A stretch of 64,000 nucleotides of DNA from Rhodospirillaceae bacterium (GCA_011523655.1 WTGH01000033.1:1-64000), one strand, 5' to 3'; positions 1-11,981 are shown, counted from the first letter of the stretch. A program made the numbers and translations. Notes: a model not told the origin generated them from the sequence alone.

Positions 1-232
1 CGCCGCCGCCGCGCGGTTCTGGGCGGTCGGCATCGGCGCGCTGATCGCCGTCGCCACCTCGGTTGCGATGTTCTCGAGCCTGAGCGGCCTTCTCCTCTCC
101 TACCATTTCAGCCTGCCTTCCGGGCCGGCGATCATTCTCGTCGCGGGTCTCGCCTACGCGCTGTCGCTGATCTTCGGACCGGTGGGCGGTCTCGCCGGGC
201 GGGCCTTCCCGCGCCGCTATCTCGAAGCCTGA
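1..232 (+). CDS. Metal ABC transporter permease, C-terminal fragment
   Basis: The reading frame is open from the window edge (codons begin at base 2) to TGA at 230-232, giving about 76 C-terminal residues. Two strongly hydrophobic stretches (around WAVGIGALIAVATSV and AIILVAGLAYALSLIFG) and a short basic tail ending RRYLEA fit the last membrane spans of an ABC-3 family (ZnuB/MntB-like) inner-membrane permease. The stop lies 11 bases before the start of the metal-binding protein gene, and the permease stop overlaps that gene's Shine-Dalgarno (AAAGGAG), so the two are almost certainly one operon. The start and the ATPase gene are outside the window. The family assignment rests mainly on hydrophobicity and the neighbour. 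Confidence 0.75.
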   Translation, partial: AAAARFWAVGIGALIAVATSVAMFSSLSGLLLSYHFSLPSGPAIILVAGLAYALSLIFGPVGGLAGRAFPRRYLEA

Positions 233-243
233 AAGGAGTTCCG

Positions 244-1236
244 ATGCCCGCGCGCAGAGCGTTTCTGATTTCCGCCACCGCCGCCCTGGCCCTGTCATAC
301 GCCCTGTCATTCGCCCTGGCGCCCGCCGGTCCGGCCGCCGCACAGACCGGCAGACCGATCCCGGTTGTCGCCACCTTCTCGATCCTCGGCGACATGGTGA
401 AGCGCATCGGCGGCGAGCACGTCGCCGTCACGACGCTCGTCGGCCCCGACGGGGATACCCATGTCTACCGGCCGACCCCTGCCGACGCGCGGGCGGTCAG
501 CGAAGCGAAGATCCTCGTCGTCAACGGGCTGCAGTTCGAAGGCTGGCTGGACCGCCTGATCGACGCTTCGGACTTCCGCGGCGTCCGGGTGGTGGCGACC
601 GACGGAATCGAGCCGATCGCTTTCGAGGAGGGCGGCCACGATGATCACGCCGGGCACGCCGGGCACGCCGGGCACGCCGGGCACGAAGGCCATGGCCACG
701 ACCACGGCGCCTTCGACCCCCATGCGTGGCAGAGCGTCCGCAATGCGACGGTGTATGCACACAACATCGCCGTGGCGCTGGCGAAGGCCGATCCGGCAAA
801 GGCCGGCGCGTTCGACCGCAATCGCGCGGCCTATCTGGACAGGCTTGAGGCCCTCGACGCGGAGATCGACAGGATCGTCGCCAAGCTTCCCGCAGGGCGC
901 CGGACCGTCGTCACCTCCCACGACGCGTTCCAGTATTTCGGCCGCCGATACGGGCTGACATTCATCGCGCCGCAGGGGCTCAGCACCGAGTCGGAGGCGT
1001 CGGCAAAAGATGTCGCCCGGCTGGTCCGGCAGATCCGCGCAGAAGGCATTCGCGCCGTCTTCGTCGAGAACATAACCGATTCCCGGCTCCTGACGCGCAT
1101 CGCGGAGGAGACGGGCGCCAGGATCGGCGGCACGCTCTATCCCGGCGCCCTGTCCGGCCCCGACGGTCCGGCGCCGACCTATCTCGACATGATGCGCCAC
1201 AACGCGAAGACGATCGCGAAAGCGCTGGCGCCGTGA
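244..1236 (+). CDS. znuA: Zn/Mn ABC transporter periplasmic binding protein (ZnuA/TroA-like)
   Basis: A 330-aa cluster-9 solute-binding protein that should capture Zn(II) or Mn(II) in the periplasm and deliver it to the permease encoded just upstream. A Sec signal peptide covers about residues 1-34, ending near PAAAQT. Candidate metal ligands are the His in DTHVYRPTPAD, in FDPHAWQSV and in TSHDAFQYFG, plus the acidic site near VENITDSR. Between the first two is a His-rich loop (about residues 128-160) built from AGH repeats, typical of zinc-binding ZnuA proteins. At DNA level the loop contains four near-identical 9-bp units around 646-680. The strong AAAGGAG at 231-237 supports this ATG. Zn rather than Mn is favoured by the loop but not proven. 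Confidence 0.88.
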   Translation: MPARRAFLISATAALALSYALSFALAPAGPAAAQTGRPIPVVATFSILGDMVKRIGGEHVAVTTLVGPDGDTHVYRPTPADARAVSEAKILVVNGLQFEGWLDRLIDASDFRGVRVVATDGIEPIAFEEGGHDDHAGHAGHAGHAGHEGHGHDHGAFDPHAWQSVRNATVYAHNIAVALAKADPAKAGAFDRNRAAYLDRLEALDAEIDRIVAKLPAGRRTVVTSHDAFQYFGRRYGLTFIAPQGLSTESEASAKDVARLVRQIRAEGIRAVFVENITDSRLLTRIAEETGARIGGTLYPGALSGPDGPAPTYLDMMRHNAKTIAKALAP

Positions 1237-1340
1237 GCCGGCCGGCGGCCCCCCGGCCGTCGTCGTGCCGGCGCGCGCGAGGGATCGAGGCCAAAGGCGC
1301 GGCAGGGCCGGGAATATCCGGGGGACCGCCGTCTGCATGT

Positions 1341-1370
1341 GTCATGAAATGTCATGATTCGTCATGATTC
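1341..1370. repeat. Three tandem 10-bp GTCATG repeats, array 1
   Basis: Three perfectly abutting 10-mers are seen: GTCATGAAAT, GTCATGATTC and GTCATGATTC. The 10-bp period matches about one DNA helical turn, as in direct-repeat sites of OmpR/PhoB-class response regulators. The core TGTCAT resembles the half-site of the Pho box, but the classic Pho box has an 11-bp period. Confidence 0.8.
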
Positions 1371-1623
1371 GTGGCGGTATCCTCCTCCGTTGCGCATGAG
1401 CGGCCCGGCCTCAAGGCTGAGACAGACCGGTCTATTTTTCCTGTTTTTTTCGCCGCCGGTCCGCTTTTTTCCGGCACGGAATTCGCAGAAATCCGCCATT
1501 TTGGTTCCGGCCGCTGTGCGGAAAAAAAGCATACTATGTATAATTTCCCAGCTTGTCCGCTTCGGACGGCCGCGCAGTTGCGGCGGCGGGGCTGCCGCGC
1601 CAGAGAGGTGGTTTCCGGCAGGC

Positions 1624-1653
1624 GTCATGAATTGTCATGGTCCGTCACGATGC
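1624..1653. repeat. Three tandem 10-bp GTCATG repeats, array 2
   Basis: The 10-mers GTCATGAATT, GTCATGGTCC and GTCACGATGC lie end to end in the same orientation and phase as the array at 1341-1370. The third unit is diverged at one core position. Confidence 0.75.
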
Positions 1654-1695
1654 ACCCCGATCCGGCGTCCGTTCCGCCCGTTGCCCCTGCCGGAT

Positions 1696-1715
1696 GTCAG
1701 GAAATGTCATGGTCC
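1696..1715. repeat. Two tandem 10-bp GTCATG repeats, array 3
   Basis: The 10-mers GTCAGGAAAT and GTCATGGTCC repeat the pattern of the two upstream arrays. The array ends 64 bp before the TATAAT at 1779-1784 that could serve the small gene at 1979. Confidence 0.7.
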
Positions 1716-1978
1716 GCCCCGGCCCCGCCTTTCCGGTCCCGCCCTTCCGGCCCCACTGGCCAAAGGCACATTTGTTCATATAATGTTCCATACAGGCCTG
1801 TCAAGCGGTTTTTCCGGCCCGGCCCGCCCGGCCCTTGCGCGAGGCAGGCGGCGGCGCCGTCAAAGGGTGCGGCGCCGAAAGCCTCTCGCGAAAGAAAATT
1901 CGGGACTCCTCCGGGCGGTGCGCCGGTCCGGAGTTTCACCGATTGACCTCGCTGGTCCGCGGGGGCTATCGTCACGGC

Positions 1979-2218
1979 ATGAACTTCGCCCCGGACACCT
2001 ATGCGATTATCGGCACGATCCTTGCCGTGGGCTTCGCCCTGGCCGGCATGGGCTGGCACATGGCAAGCCGCCTCGACAAACGGATCAGCGAAGACAGGGC
2101 CGCTGCCGAAGCGGACCGGCGGCAATGGCAGGCCTCCATGGACGCCTTCCGGCAGGAAATGCTGCGCCTTGCCGAACGGCAGTCCCATATCGAAGGCCGG
2201 ATCGAAGCGGCCGAATAA
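1979..2218 (+). CDS. Small single-span membrane protein with coiled-coil tail
   Basis: A 79-aa product of no family I recognise. Residues about 8-28 (AIIGTILAVGFALAGMGWHM) form one transmembrane helix. The rest (about 30-79) is rich in Glu, Arg, Gln and Ala with heptad-like spacing, ending HIEGRIEAAE, so a short cytoplasmic coiled coil is likely. The frame is open further upstream to 1835, but the ATG at 1979 gives the hydrophobic N-terminus expected for such a protein. The upstream extension is low-complexity and basic and is probably not translated. The protein stands alone between the repeat region and the 3' end of dnaE, which is convergent. Function unknown. Confidence 0.6.
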   Translation: MNFAPDTYAIIGTILAVGFALAGMGWHMASRLDKRISEDRAAAEADRRQWQASMDAFRQEMLRLAERQSHIEGRIEAAE

Positions 2219-2289
2219 CCGCCACCCTGCGCCGCTTCGCGGTGCGCCGGCCGCCCGGCGTTCAAGCGACAACCGGCGCCCGCCCCCCA

Positions 2290-5760
<3,471 letters not shown>

Positions 5761-5896
5761 GGGTGGTCCGGCGCGGCGCAACGAATTCGGATGAGTGGCG
5801 GCGCAAGCCTACACCCATTCCTCGCGCTGCGCGCCGCCCGCGCGCATCGTCAGCGCAGATTCCGGGGGATTATTCGGTGGAAAAGCCGGGGTTAAG

Positions 5897-6186
5897 CCGG
5901 ATTTCTCACAAGACTTGTCGCCCCGGCCGCCGAGCCGGGGCCCAGAGCCACAGGGTAAAGCGACGGATACGGGTCCGGGCGACGGCAAAGACCCGCGGCG
6001 CGGCGCGGCTTCGATTGCAGGGCTGCGAAACCCCAGCCGCCCATCTCTGAGCGCACCGCCCGTCGTGCGACTCTGGTCCCCGGATCGGGGGCCGGGGTAA
6101 CATGGTTCTTTATGCTAACCCGTTATCGTGAAACAATTTTCTTGCACACAAGTCTTGGACGCCCCGATTTCTTGTGAGAAATCCGG
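5897..6186. mobile_element. MITE-like element with 17-bp terminal inverted repeats
   Basis: The 17-mer CCGGATTTCTCACAAGA at 5897-5913 recurs as an exact reverse complement at 6170-6186, bounding 290 bp with no coding capacity. A second inverted pair (CAAGACTTG at 5909-5917, CAAGTCTTG at 6150-6158) lies inside. The interior carries degenerate arms (CCGGGGCCCAGAGCC, and ACTCTGGTCCCCGGATCG) related to the repeat at 52255-52359. Small size, perfect ends and no transposase fit a non-autonomous miniature element. The right end stops one base from the lolD stop codon, so it may also act as a transcription terminator. No clear target-site duplication was seen. Confidence 0.6.
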
Positions 6187-6187
6187 G

Positions 6188-6910
6188 CTATCCGGCCGGC
6201 CGCTCCCGGAGCCGGCCTTCGGCGATTTCGAGGACCCGGTCCATGCGCCCGGCCAGCGCGGGGTTGTGCGTTGCAACCAGGGCGCCGATGCCGCTTTCCT
6301 TCACGAGTTTCAGGAACTGCCCGAACACGCGCTCGGCCGTCGCCTGGTCCAGGTTGCCGGTCGGCTCGTCGGCCAGCAGCACCTGCGGCCGGTTCGCGAC
6401 GGCCCGGGCGATCGCGACCCGCTGCTGCTCGCCGCCGCTCAACTGCGCCGGCCGGTGCCTGATCCTGTCGTGCAGGCCGAGTCCCTCCAGCAGCTCCGCC
6501 GCCCGCGCCGCCGCGGCGGCCTTTCCCGCGCCGGCCAGCATTTGCGGCAGCATCGCATTTTCCTGCGCGCTGAATTCCGGCAGCAGGTGGTGATACTGGT
6601 AGACGAAGCCGAGCAGCCGGCGGCGCAGCAGCGCCCGCTGCTGGCCGGACAGGCCGGCACAATTCTCCCCGCACAGAGCGACCCGGCCGCCGTCCGGCCG
6701 CTCAAGCAGGCCGGCGATATGCAGCAGGGTCGACTTGCCGGCGCCCGACGGGCCGACCAGCGCCACCATCTCGCCCGGCCGGATCGCCAGGTCGGCGCCG
6801 CCCAGCACTTCGATATCCCGCCCGCCCTGCCGGAAGGCCTTGCGCACGCCTTCGAGCGCCAGCAGCGGCTCGGTCAACATCGACGTGGGCGCGGGCGCGG
6901 GTTCATTCAT
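6188..6910 (-). CDS. lolD: Lipoprotein-releasing ABC transporter ATP-binding protein
   Basis: A 240-aa ATPase of the LolCDE complex, which extracts outer-membrane lipoproteins from the inner membrane and hands them to LolA. Visible motifs are Walker A GPSGAGKST, the Q-loop region YQYHHLLPEFSA, signature LSGGEQQRVAIARA, Walker B VLLADEPTGNLD and the H-loop ATHNPAL. The LolD/MacB-type LLPEFSA..ENAMLP stretch supports Lol rather than a generic exporter. The gene overlaps the 3' end of the permease gene by 8 bp, giving translational coupling. An internal ATG at 6880 would remove ten residues and cannot be excluded as the start. Confidence 0.92.
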   Translation of the reverse strand: MNEPAPAPTSMLTEPLLALEGVRKAFRQGGRDIEVLGGADLAIRPGEMVALVGPSGAGKSTLLHIAGLLERPDGGRVALCGENCAGLSGQQRALLRRRLLGFVYQYHHLLPEFSAQENAMLPQMLAGAGKAAAAARAAELLEGLGLHDRIRHRPAQLSGGEQQRVAIARAVANRPQVLLADEPTGNLDQATAERVFGQFLKLVKESGIGALVATHNPALAGRMDRVLEIAEGRLRERPAG

Positions 6911-8168
6911 TGCGCAGGGCTTCCACCGGGTCGAGCCGCGACGCCCGCCAGGCCGGATAGATCGTCGCCAGGAAGGTCAGCGCCAGCGCCATCGCCACGA
7001 TCTGCGCAACCTCCGGAAGCTCGACCTTCGACGGCAGGCTGGAGAGGAAATAGACCGTCGCCGGAAACAGCTCGGCGCCGAGCAGGTCTTCGAGCCATCG
7101 CTTGAACCGGTCGATGTTGTAGGCGACGCCGAGCCCGAGCAGCACGCCGAAGAAGGTGCCGGCCACGCCGATGGTCGCGCCGGTCATGAAGAACAGGCGC
7201 AGGATGTTGCCGCGGGTCGCGCCCATGGTGCACAGGATGGCGATGGCCTGGCCCTTCTGCTTCACCAGCATGATCATGCTGGAGACGATGTTGAACGCGG
7301 CGACGAGGATGATCAGGGTCAGGATCAGGAACATGACGTTGCGCTCGACCTTGAGCGCGCCGAAAAAGGTCGCGTGGATGTCCTGCCAGGTCCGCACGAA
7401 GGCGCCCGGTATCTCCAGCGCCCGCACCCGCTCGGCCACCGCGTCGACCCGGTCCGGATCGTCGACCGCGATTTCGATATTGGTGACGCCGCCGTCGACG
7501 CTGAAGAAATCCTGCGCGGTCTCCAGCGGCATGAAGAGGTAGCCGCGGTCGTATTCCGACATGCCGACGTCGAACCGGCCGGCAACGGTGAAGGAGGCGA
7601 TGCCCGGCACGCAGCCGACCGGCGTCGGATCGCATTTCGGCGACAGCAGGCGGACGCGGCTCCCGGTCCCGGCTCCCAGATAGGAGGCCATGCGCTGCCC
7701 CAGGATCAGCGTCCCGTCGCGAAAGCGTGCGAAGGCGCCTTCGCTCAGGCTGCCGCTCAGCAGGCGGTGGCGTTTCAGATCCTCCGGCGCGATGCCGCGA
7801 ACAAAGGCGCCGCTGCTGCGCTTGCCGGCCGAGGCCATGACCTGGCCGTCGACCACCGCCGCCGCCGTCACGACGCCCTCGATCCTGCGGATTTCGGCGA
7901 CCAGCCGGCCATGGCCGCGGATCGGCCGGTCGCTGCCGTAGACGACGACGTGGCTGTTGAAGCCCAGCACGCGCGAGAGCAGTTCGGCGCGGAAGCCGTT
8001 CATCACCGACATGACGACGATCAGCGTCGCCACCCCGATCACGATGCCCAGGAAGGCGAAGGCGGCGATGAGGGAAATGAAGCCTTCGCTCCTGCGCGGC
8101 CGCAGATAGCGGAAGGCGACCATGCGTTCCGCCGGCGAAAACACCGAAAACTGCTGCCCGGCCGCCAT
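6903..8168 (-). CDS. lolC: Lipoprotein-releasing ABC transporter permease (LolC/LolE family)
   Basis: A 421-aa inner-membrane subunit. There is an N-terminal transmembrane helix (about residues 30-55, ISLIAAFAFLGIVIGVATLI), a large periplasmic MacB-type domain (about 60-270) and three C-terminal helices typical of FtsX-like permeases, ending with YPAWRASRLDPVEALRNE. The alphaproteobacterial arrangement is a single LolC/E-type permease followed by lolD, as here, so the protein probably works as a homodimer with LolD. It lies between proS (10 bp away) and lolD (8-bp overlap) on the same strand. Confidence 0.92.
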   Translation of the reverse strand: MAAGQQFSVFSPAERMVAFRYLRPRRSEGFISLIAAFAFLGIVIGVATLIVVMSVMNGFRAELLSRVLGFNSHVVVYGSDRPIRGHGRLVAEIRRIEGVVTAAAVVDGQVMASAGKRSSGAFVRGIAPEDLKRHRLLSGSLSEGAFARFRDGTLILGQRMASYLGAGTGSRVRLLSPKCDPTPVGCVPGIASFTVAGRFDVGMSEYDRGYLFMPLETAQDFFSVDGGVTNIEIAVDDPDRVDAVAERVRALEIPGAFVRTWQDIHATFFGALKVERNVMFLILTLIILVAAFNIVSSMIMLVKQKGQAIAILCTMGATRGNILRLFFMTGATIGVAGTFFGVLLGLGVAYNIDRFKRWLEDLLGAELFPATVYFLSSLPSKVELPEVAQIVAMALALTFLATIYPAWRASRLDPVEALRNE

Positions 8169-8178
8169 GCGCGCGGCC

Positions 8179-9534
8179 TCAGGCCGCGAGCCGCGCGAAC
8201 GCCGATTCGGCGCTGAGTTCCTCGCGCGCGCCGGTCTTGCGGTTCTTCAGCTCCACGGTTCCGGCCTTCACGCCGCGCGGCCCGATCACGATCTGCCAGG
8301 GCAGGCCGATCAGGTCCATCCGGGCGAATTTCGCGCCGGCGCTGTCTTCGCTGTCGTCGTAGAGGCATTCGACGCCGGCCCCGTTCAGCCGGCCGTAGAG
8401 CGCCTCGCACGCCGCGACGCAGGCCTCGTCCGACGGGCGCAGGTTGATCAGCCCGACCCGGAAGGGCGCGACCGCCTCCGGCCAGACAATGCCGTTATCG
8501 TCGTGGCTGGCCTCGATGATCGCGCCGGCCAGCCGCGACACGCCGATGCCGTAGGAGCCCATCTCAACCGGGACCTCCCTGCCGTCCGGCCCGGTCACGA
8601 CGGCGCCCAGGGGTTTTGAATATTTGGCGCCGAAATAGAAGATATGGCCGACCTCGATGCCCCGCGCCTCGACCAGATCTTCCGGCGCCACCGGGCAGGC
8701 TGCCGGATCGTGCTTGTCGTCGGCCGCCGCGTAGAGGCCGGTCCAGTGGTCGACGATCGGCTGCAGGTCGCTGTCATAGTCGACGTCTTCGGTGAAGATG
8801 TCGAAGGCGAGCATGTCCCTGTGGCAGTAGACGGCGCTTTCTCCGGTGTCTGCGAGGATGATGAACTCGTGGCTCAGGTCGCCGCCGATCGGCCCGGTCT
8901 CGGCCTGCATCGGGATCGCCTGGAGGCCCATCCGGGCGAAGGTGCGCAGGTAGGAGACGAACATCTGGTTGTAGGCGTGGACCGCCGAGGGATAATCGAG
9001 CGCGAAGGAATAGGCGTCCTTCATGAAGAATTCCCGGCCGCGCATGACGCCGAAGCGCGGTCGCACCTCGTCCCGGAACTTCCACTGGATGTGGTAGAGG
9101 TTTTTCGGCAGGTCGCGGTAGCTGCGCACCGAGGTGCGGAAGATTTCGGTGATCAGTTCCTCGTTCGTCGGGCCGTAGAGCATGTCGCGCCCGTGCCGGT
9201 CCTCGATGCGCAGCATCTCCTTGCCGTAATCGTCGTAGCGGCCGGAGACGCGCCACAGGTCGGCCGACTGGATGGTCGGCATGAGCATCTCGACCGCGCC
9301 GGCCCGGTCCTGCTCCTCGCGCACGATCTGCTCGATCTTCTTGAGCACGCGGTAGCCCAGCGGCAGCCACGAATAGATGCCGGCGCTGGCCTGGCGCACC
9401 ATGCCGGCCCGCAGCATGTAGCGGTGCGACACGATCTGCGCCTCGGCGGGCGTTTCCTTCAGCGTCGGCAGGAAAAAGCGGGTGAGGCGCATGGCGGTTC
9501 GGTCTCGGCTGGCTGGGGAGGCGTTGTCGGACAT
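8179..9534 (-). CDS. proS: Proline-tRNA ligase
   Basis: Class II aminoacyl-tRNA synthetase charging tRNA-Pro, 451 aa with the ATG at 9534. The alphaproteobacterial short form is recognisable from the start region [19 protein letters not shown], motif 2 ([25 protein letters not shown], split here as [12 protein letters not shown] and [11 protein letters not shown]) and motif 3 [13 protein letters not shown]; there is no large editing insertion. Two starts compete. The ATG at 9534 has GGAGG about 13 nt upstream, whereas the ATG at 9492 gives exactly the conserved family N-terminus but lacks an obvious ribosome site. It sits between the DUF1467 gene and lolC in one orientation. Confidence 0.95.
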   Translation of the reverse strand: MSDNASPASRDRTAMRLTRFFLPTLKETPAEAQIVSHRYMLRAGMVRQASAGIYSWLPLGYRVLKKIEQIVREEQDRAGAVEMLMPTIQSADLWRVSGRYDDYGKEMLRIEDRHGRDMLYGPTNEELITEIFRTSVRSYRDLPKNLYHIQWKFRDEVRPRFGVMRGREFFMKDAYSFALDYPSAVHAYNQMFVSYLRTFARMGLQAIPMQAETGPIGGDLSHEFIILADTGESAVYCHRDMLAFDIFTEDVDYDSDLQPIVDHWTGLYAAADDKHDPAACPVAPEDLVEARGIEVGHIFYFGAKYSKPLGAVVTGPDGREVPVEMGSYGIGVSRLAGAIIEASHDDNGIVWPEAVAPFRVGLINLRPSDEACVAACEALYGRLNGAGVECLYDDSEDSAGAKFARMDLIGLPWQIVIGPRGVKAGTVELKNRKTGAREELSAESAFARLAA

Positions 9535-9615
9535 GACTATTCGAGAGCCTCCGGGCCCGGCGGAAGCGTCCGGACTGTAGGGTTTCGGGCCGGGCAAGGC
9601 AACGGCGCGCGCGCC

Positions 9616-9843
9616 TCAGAAATCCGCGAAATAGCTCTGGACGGCCCAGCGGATCGCCACCGTCGCCACCGCCGCCAGCACGGTCGCGGCCAGCGCCTTG
9701 CGCACCAGCTTGGGCCGGACCGGGGCGCCGGCGTCGTGGCCCGGCTCGGGCGCACGGTTCCGTTCGACGCCCCACGGCAGCAGCATGAAGAAGAACAGCC
9801 ACCAGACGATGGCGAACACGACGATGGCTTCGACGATGCTCAT
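9616..9843 (-). CDS. DUF1467 family small membrane protein
   Basis: A 75-aa inner-membrane protein with two predicted helices: residues about 4-24 (VEAIVVFAIVWWLFFFMLLP) and about 50-68 (ALAATVLAAVATVAIRWA), linked by a Pro/Arg-rich loop. The WWLFFFMLLPWGV pattern matches DUF1467, a family I know only from Alphaproteobacteria and usually found beside mce, rnj and proS as here. The function is unknown. It lies 37 bp after the epimerase gene and 80 bp before proS. Confidence 0.85.
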   Translation of the reverse strand: MSIVEAIVVFAIVWWLFFFMLLPWGVERNRAPEPGHDAGAPVRPKLVRKALAATVLAAVATVAIRWAVQSYFADF

Positions 9844-9880
9844 GGGAAATCGTCGGGGGCCGGGGCCGGAAGCGGCGGTG

Positions 9881-10285
9881 TCAGACCTGTTCCAGCTCGA
9901 CCAGCGTGCCGCAGAAATCCTTGGGATGCAGGAACAGCACCGGCTTGTCGTGGGCACCGATGCGCGGCTCGCCGTCGCCCAGCACCCGGGCGCCTTCGGC
10001 CACCAGCCGGTCGCGGGCCGCCAGGATGTCGTCGACCTCGTAACAGACATGGTGCATGCCGCCGGACGGGTTCTTCTCGAGGAATTTCGCCACCGGCGAG
10101 CCCTCGCCCAGCGGGTGCAGCAGTTCGATCTTCGTATTGTCCAGCTCGACGAAGACGGTCGTGACGCCGTGGGCCGGCTGGTCCTTCGGCTCCGATACGG
10201 TTGCGCCGAGCGTATCCCGGTAGGTCGCCGAGGCGGCGGCCAGGTCGGGAACGACGATGGCGACATGGTTGAGGCGGCCGATCAT
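9881..10285 (-). CDS. mce: Methylmalonyl-CoA epimerase
   Basis: A 134-aa vicinal-oxygen-chelate protein that interconverts the (S) and (R) forms of methylmalonyl-CoA, linking propionyl-CoA carboxylation to methylmalonyl-CoA mutase. Seen are the first beta-alpha-beta module LNHVAIVVPDL, the metal-binding His of that stretch, the second module motif GMHHVCYEVDDI and the C-terminal metal Glu in GTLVELEQ. Length and motif spacing are normal for the family. It is 10 bp downstream of the RNase J gene in the same direction. The wider operon has no mutase or carboxylase gene. Confidence 0.93.
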   Translation of the reverse strand: MIGRLNHVAIVVPDLAAASATYRDTLGATVSEPKDQPAHGVTTVFVELDNTKIELLHPLGEGSPVAKFLEKNPSGGMHHVCYEVDDILAARDRLVAEGARVLGDGEPRIGAHDKPVLFLHPKDFCGTLVELEQV

Positions 10286-10295
10286 GCTTCTGCCC

Positions 10296-11981
10296 CTATT
10301 CCTGTGCCCGGTCGATCAGGGCCGGCGTCAGGCGCACGACATGGACGTCGGTCGACGGGCGCTTGCCGGTTTCGCTGCGGATCACCCGGCGTATCGCGGC
10401 GCGCACCGCCTGTTCAAGCTTTTCGTCGTCGCGCCGCCCGGCCGGCGACAGGCCGTCCACCACCTCGTCCACAGCGTCGATCAGCGCGTCGTAGAGCGCG
10501 TCGTCCCGCCGCTCGTCCTCGCCGCCAAGGCCGGCCAGCGTGACGACGGCGTCTTCCAGAAGCTCGCCCTTCGCGTCGACCACCACGGTGGCCACGGCCG
10601 CACCGTTTTCCATCAGGCGGCGGCGTTCGCGGATGACCGGGCCGTCGACCGGCAGCAGATTCTCGCCCTCGACCGCGAGACGGCCGCTGTGGACCTTCTC
10701 GACGATGGCCGCCGGTCCGGGCGCCAGCCGCACCATCTCGCCGTTCGTCGCAACGATGGCCTGGGGCGTCTGGCAGCGCCGGGCGAGCCGCCGGTGCTCG
10801 TGCAGATGGCGGCGCTCGCCATGGACCGGCACCGCGATCTGCGGCCGGATCCACTGATACATGTCGACCAGCTCGTCGCGCGCCGGGTGGCCGCTGACAT
10901 GGACGAAATGCTCGGATTCGGTGACGATCTCGACGCCGCGGTGCACCAGCATGTCCTGCAGCCGGGCGATGGCGCGTTCGTTGCCGGGGATCTTGCGCGA
11001 GGAGAAGATCACGGCGTCGCCTTCGTCGAGGCCGATCTTGGGATGGCTGCCCGCAGCGATCCGGGCGAGCGCCGCGCGCGGCTCGCCCTGGCTGCCGGTG
11101 CAGGCGATCAGCGCCCGTTCGCGCGGCAGCTTCGCGGCATCCTCCTCGCCGAGAAAGCGCGGCCAGTCCCGCAGATAGCCGTTTTCGCGGGCGGCCTCGT
11201 CCATCCGGCGCAGCGACCGGCCGCACAGGGCGGCGTGCCGCCCGGTCGCCTTTGCGACCGCCGCAATGGTTTCGAGCCGCGCGACATTCGAGGCGAACGC
11301 GGCGATCGCCACCCGCCTGTCGTACTTCCCGACCAGTTCGATCAGGCTCTGCCGGACGTCGGCCTCCGAGCCGGACCGGCCTTCCTCGAACACGTTGGTC
11401 GAATCGCCGATCAGCGCCAGGACGCCGGCATCGCCGATCCGCCGCAGGGCGGCTTCGTCGACCGGCGCGCCGATCAGGGGATCCGGATCGAGCTTCCAGT
11501 CGCCGGTGTGGAAGACGGCGCCCAGCGGCGTGCGGATCAGCAGGGCGTTCGGCTCGGGGATCGAATGGGTCAGCCGTATGAGCTCAACGCTGAAGGGGCC
11601 GACGTCGAACGGCGCGCCCGGTTCGATCGGGGTAATCCGGGCCTCGTCCTCCAGGTCGGCCTCGGCGAGCTTTCGCCTGAGCACCGAGGCGGTGAAGCCG
11701 GTGGCATAGATCGGGCATTTCAGCCGGCGCCAGAGGTGGGGCACCGCGCCGATATGGTCTTCATGGGCATGGGTCAGAACCAGCCCGGCCAGCCGGTCCC
11801 GGCGTTCGGCTATGAATTCCGGGTCCGGCGTAATCACTTCGATCCCCGGGATTGTCGGGTCCCCGAAGGTGACGCCGAGATCGACCATCAGCCAGCGGCC
11901 GCGATAGCCGAACAGGTTGAGGTTCATACCGATTTCGCCGGCGCCGCCGAGCGGCAGGAAATGGAGGGCGTCGCCGCTCAT
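10296..11981 (-). CDS. rnj: Ribonuclease J
   Basis: A 561-aa metallo-beta-lactamase/beta-CASP ribonuclease with endo- and 5'-exonuclease roles in RNA decay and rRNA maturation. The start region FLPLGGAGEIGMNLNLFGY and the zinc motif LTHAHEDHIGAVPH (HxHxDH) are clear. Further metal ligands lie near FHTGDWKLDPDP, followed by the beta-CASP domain (about residues 200-360) with CTGSQGEP, and VHVSGHPARDEL and VPVHGERRHL farther on. The ATG at 11981 overlaps the coaX stop by 4 bases (ATGA); the open frame continues upstream inside coaX, but this start matches the conserved N-terminus. Confidence 0.95.
   Translation of the reverse strand: MSGDALHFLPLGGAGEIGMNLNLFGYRGRWLMVDLGVTFGDPTIPGIEVITPDPEFIAERRDRLAGLVLTHAHEDHIGAVPHLWRRLKCPIYATGFTASVLRRKLAEADLEDEARITPIEPGAPFDVGPFSVELIRLTHSIPEPNALLIRTPLGAVFHTGDWKLDPDPLIGAPVDEAALRRIGDAGVLALIGDSTNVFEEGRSGSEADVRQSLIELVGKYDRRVAIAAFASNVARLETIAAVAKATGRHAALCGRSLRRMDEAARENGYLRDWPRFLGEEDAAKLPRERALIACTGSQGEPRAALARIAAGSHPKIGLDEGDAVIFSSRKIPGNERAIARLQDMLVHRGVEIVTESEHFVHVSGHPARDELVDMYQWIRPQIAVPVHGERRHLHEHRRLARRCQTPQAIVATNGEMVRLAPGPAAIVEKVHSGRLAVEGENLLPVDGPVIRERRRLMENGAAVATVVVDAKGELLEDAVVTLAGLGGEDERRDDALYDALIDAVDEVVDGLSPAGRRDDEKLEQAVRAAIRRVIRSETGKRPSTDVHVVRLTPALIDRAQE

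Larger units (their letters stand above)
1237..1978. other. Gene-free interval with phased repeats and AT-rich patches
   Basis: I see no convincing gene in these 742 bases; the long open frames here have no recognisable product and are ordinary high-GC artefacts. The interval holds three arrays of 10-bp GTCATG repeats (listed separately), poly-T tracts at about 1436-1471, and two TATAAT hexamers at 1539-1544 and 1779-1784 that could be promoter -10 elements, although neither has a good -35 match. The next gene starts at 1979. The content suggests a regulatory region or a small RNA rather than a decayed gene. Confidence 0.6.

Noticed and set aside
646-680. CRISPR-like array in the ZnuA gene
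   Set aside because: The 9-bp repeats are coding and have no spacers. No CRISPR array or cas gene is present anywhere in the window.
1760-1785. Possible sigma-54 promoter (GGCACATTTGTTC)
   Set aside because: The GC element at -12 is missing, and spacing does not fit the consensus TGGCAC-N5-TTGC.
1371-1946. Long open frames (191 and 525 codons) over the repeat region
   Set aside because: They have no recognisable product, odd low-complexity composition and overlap the phased repeats and AT-rich patches; ordinary spurious frames of GC-rich DNA.
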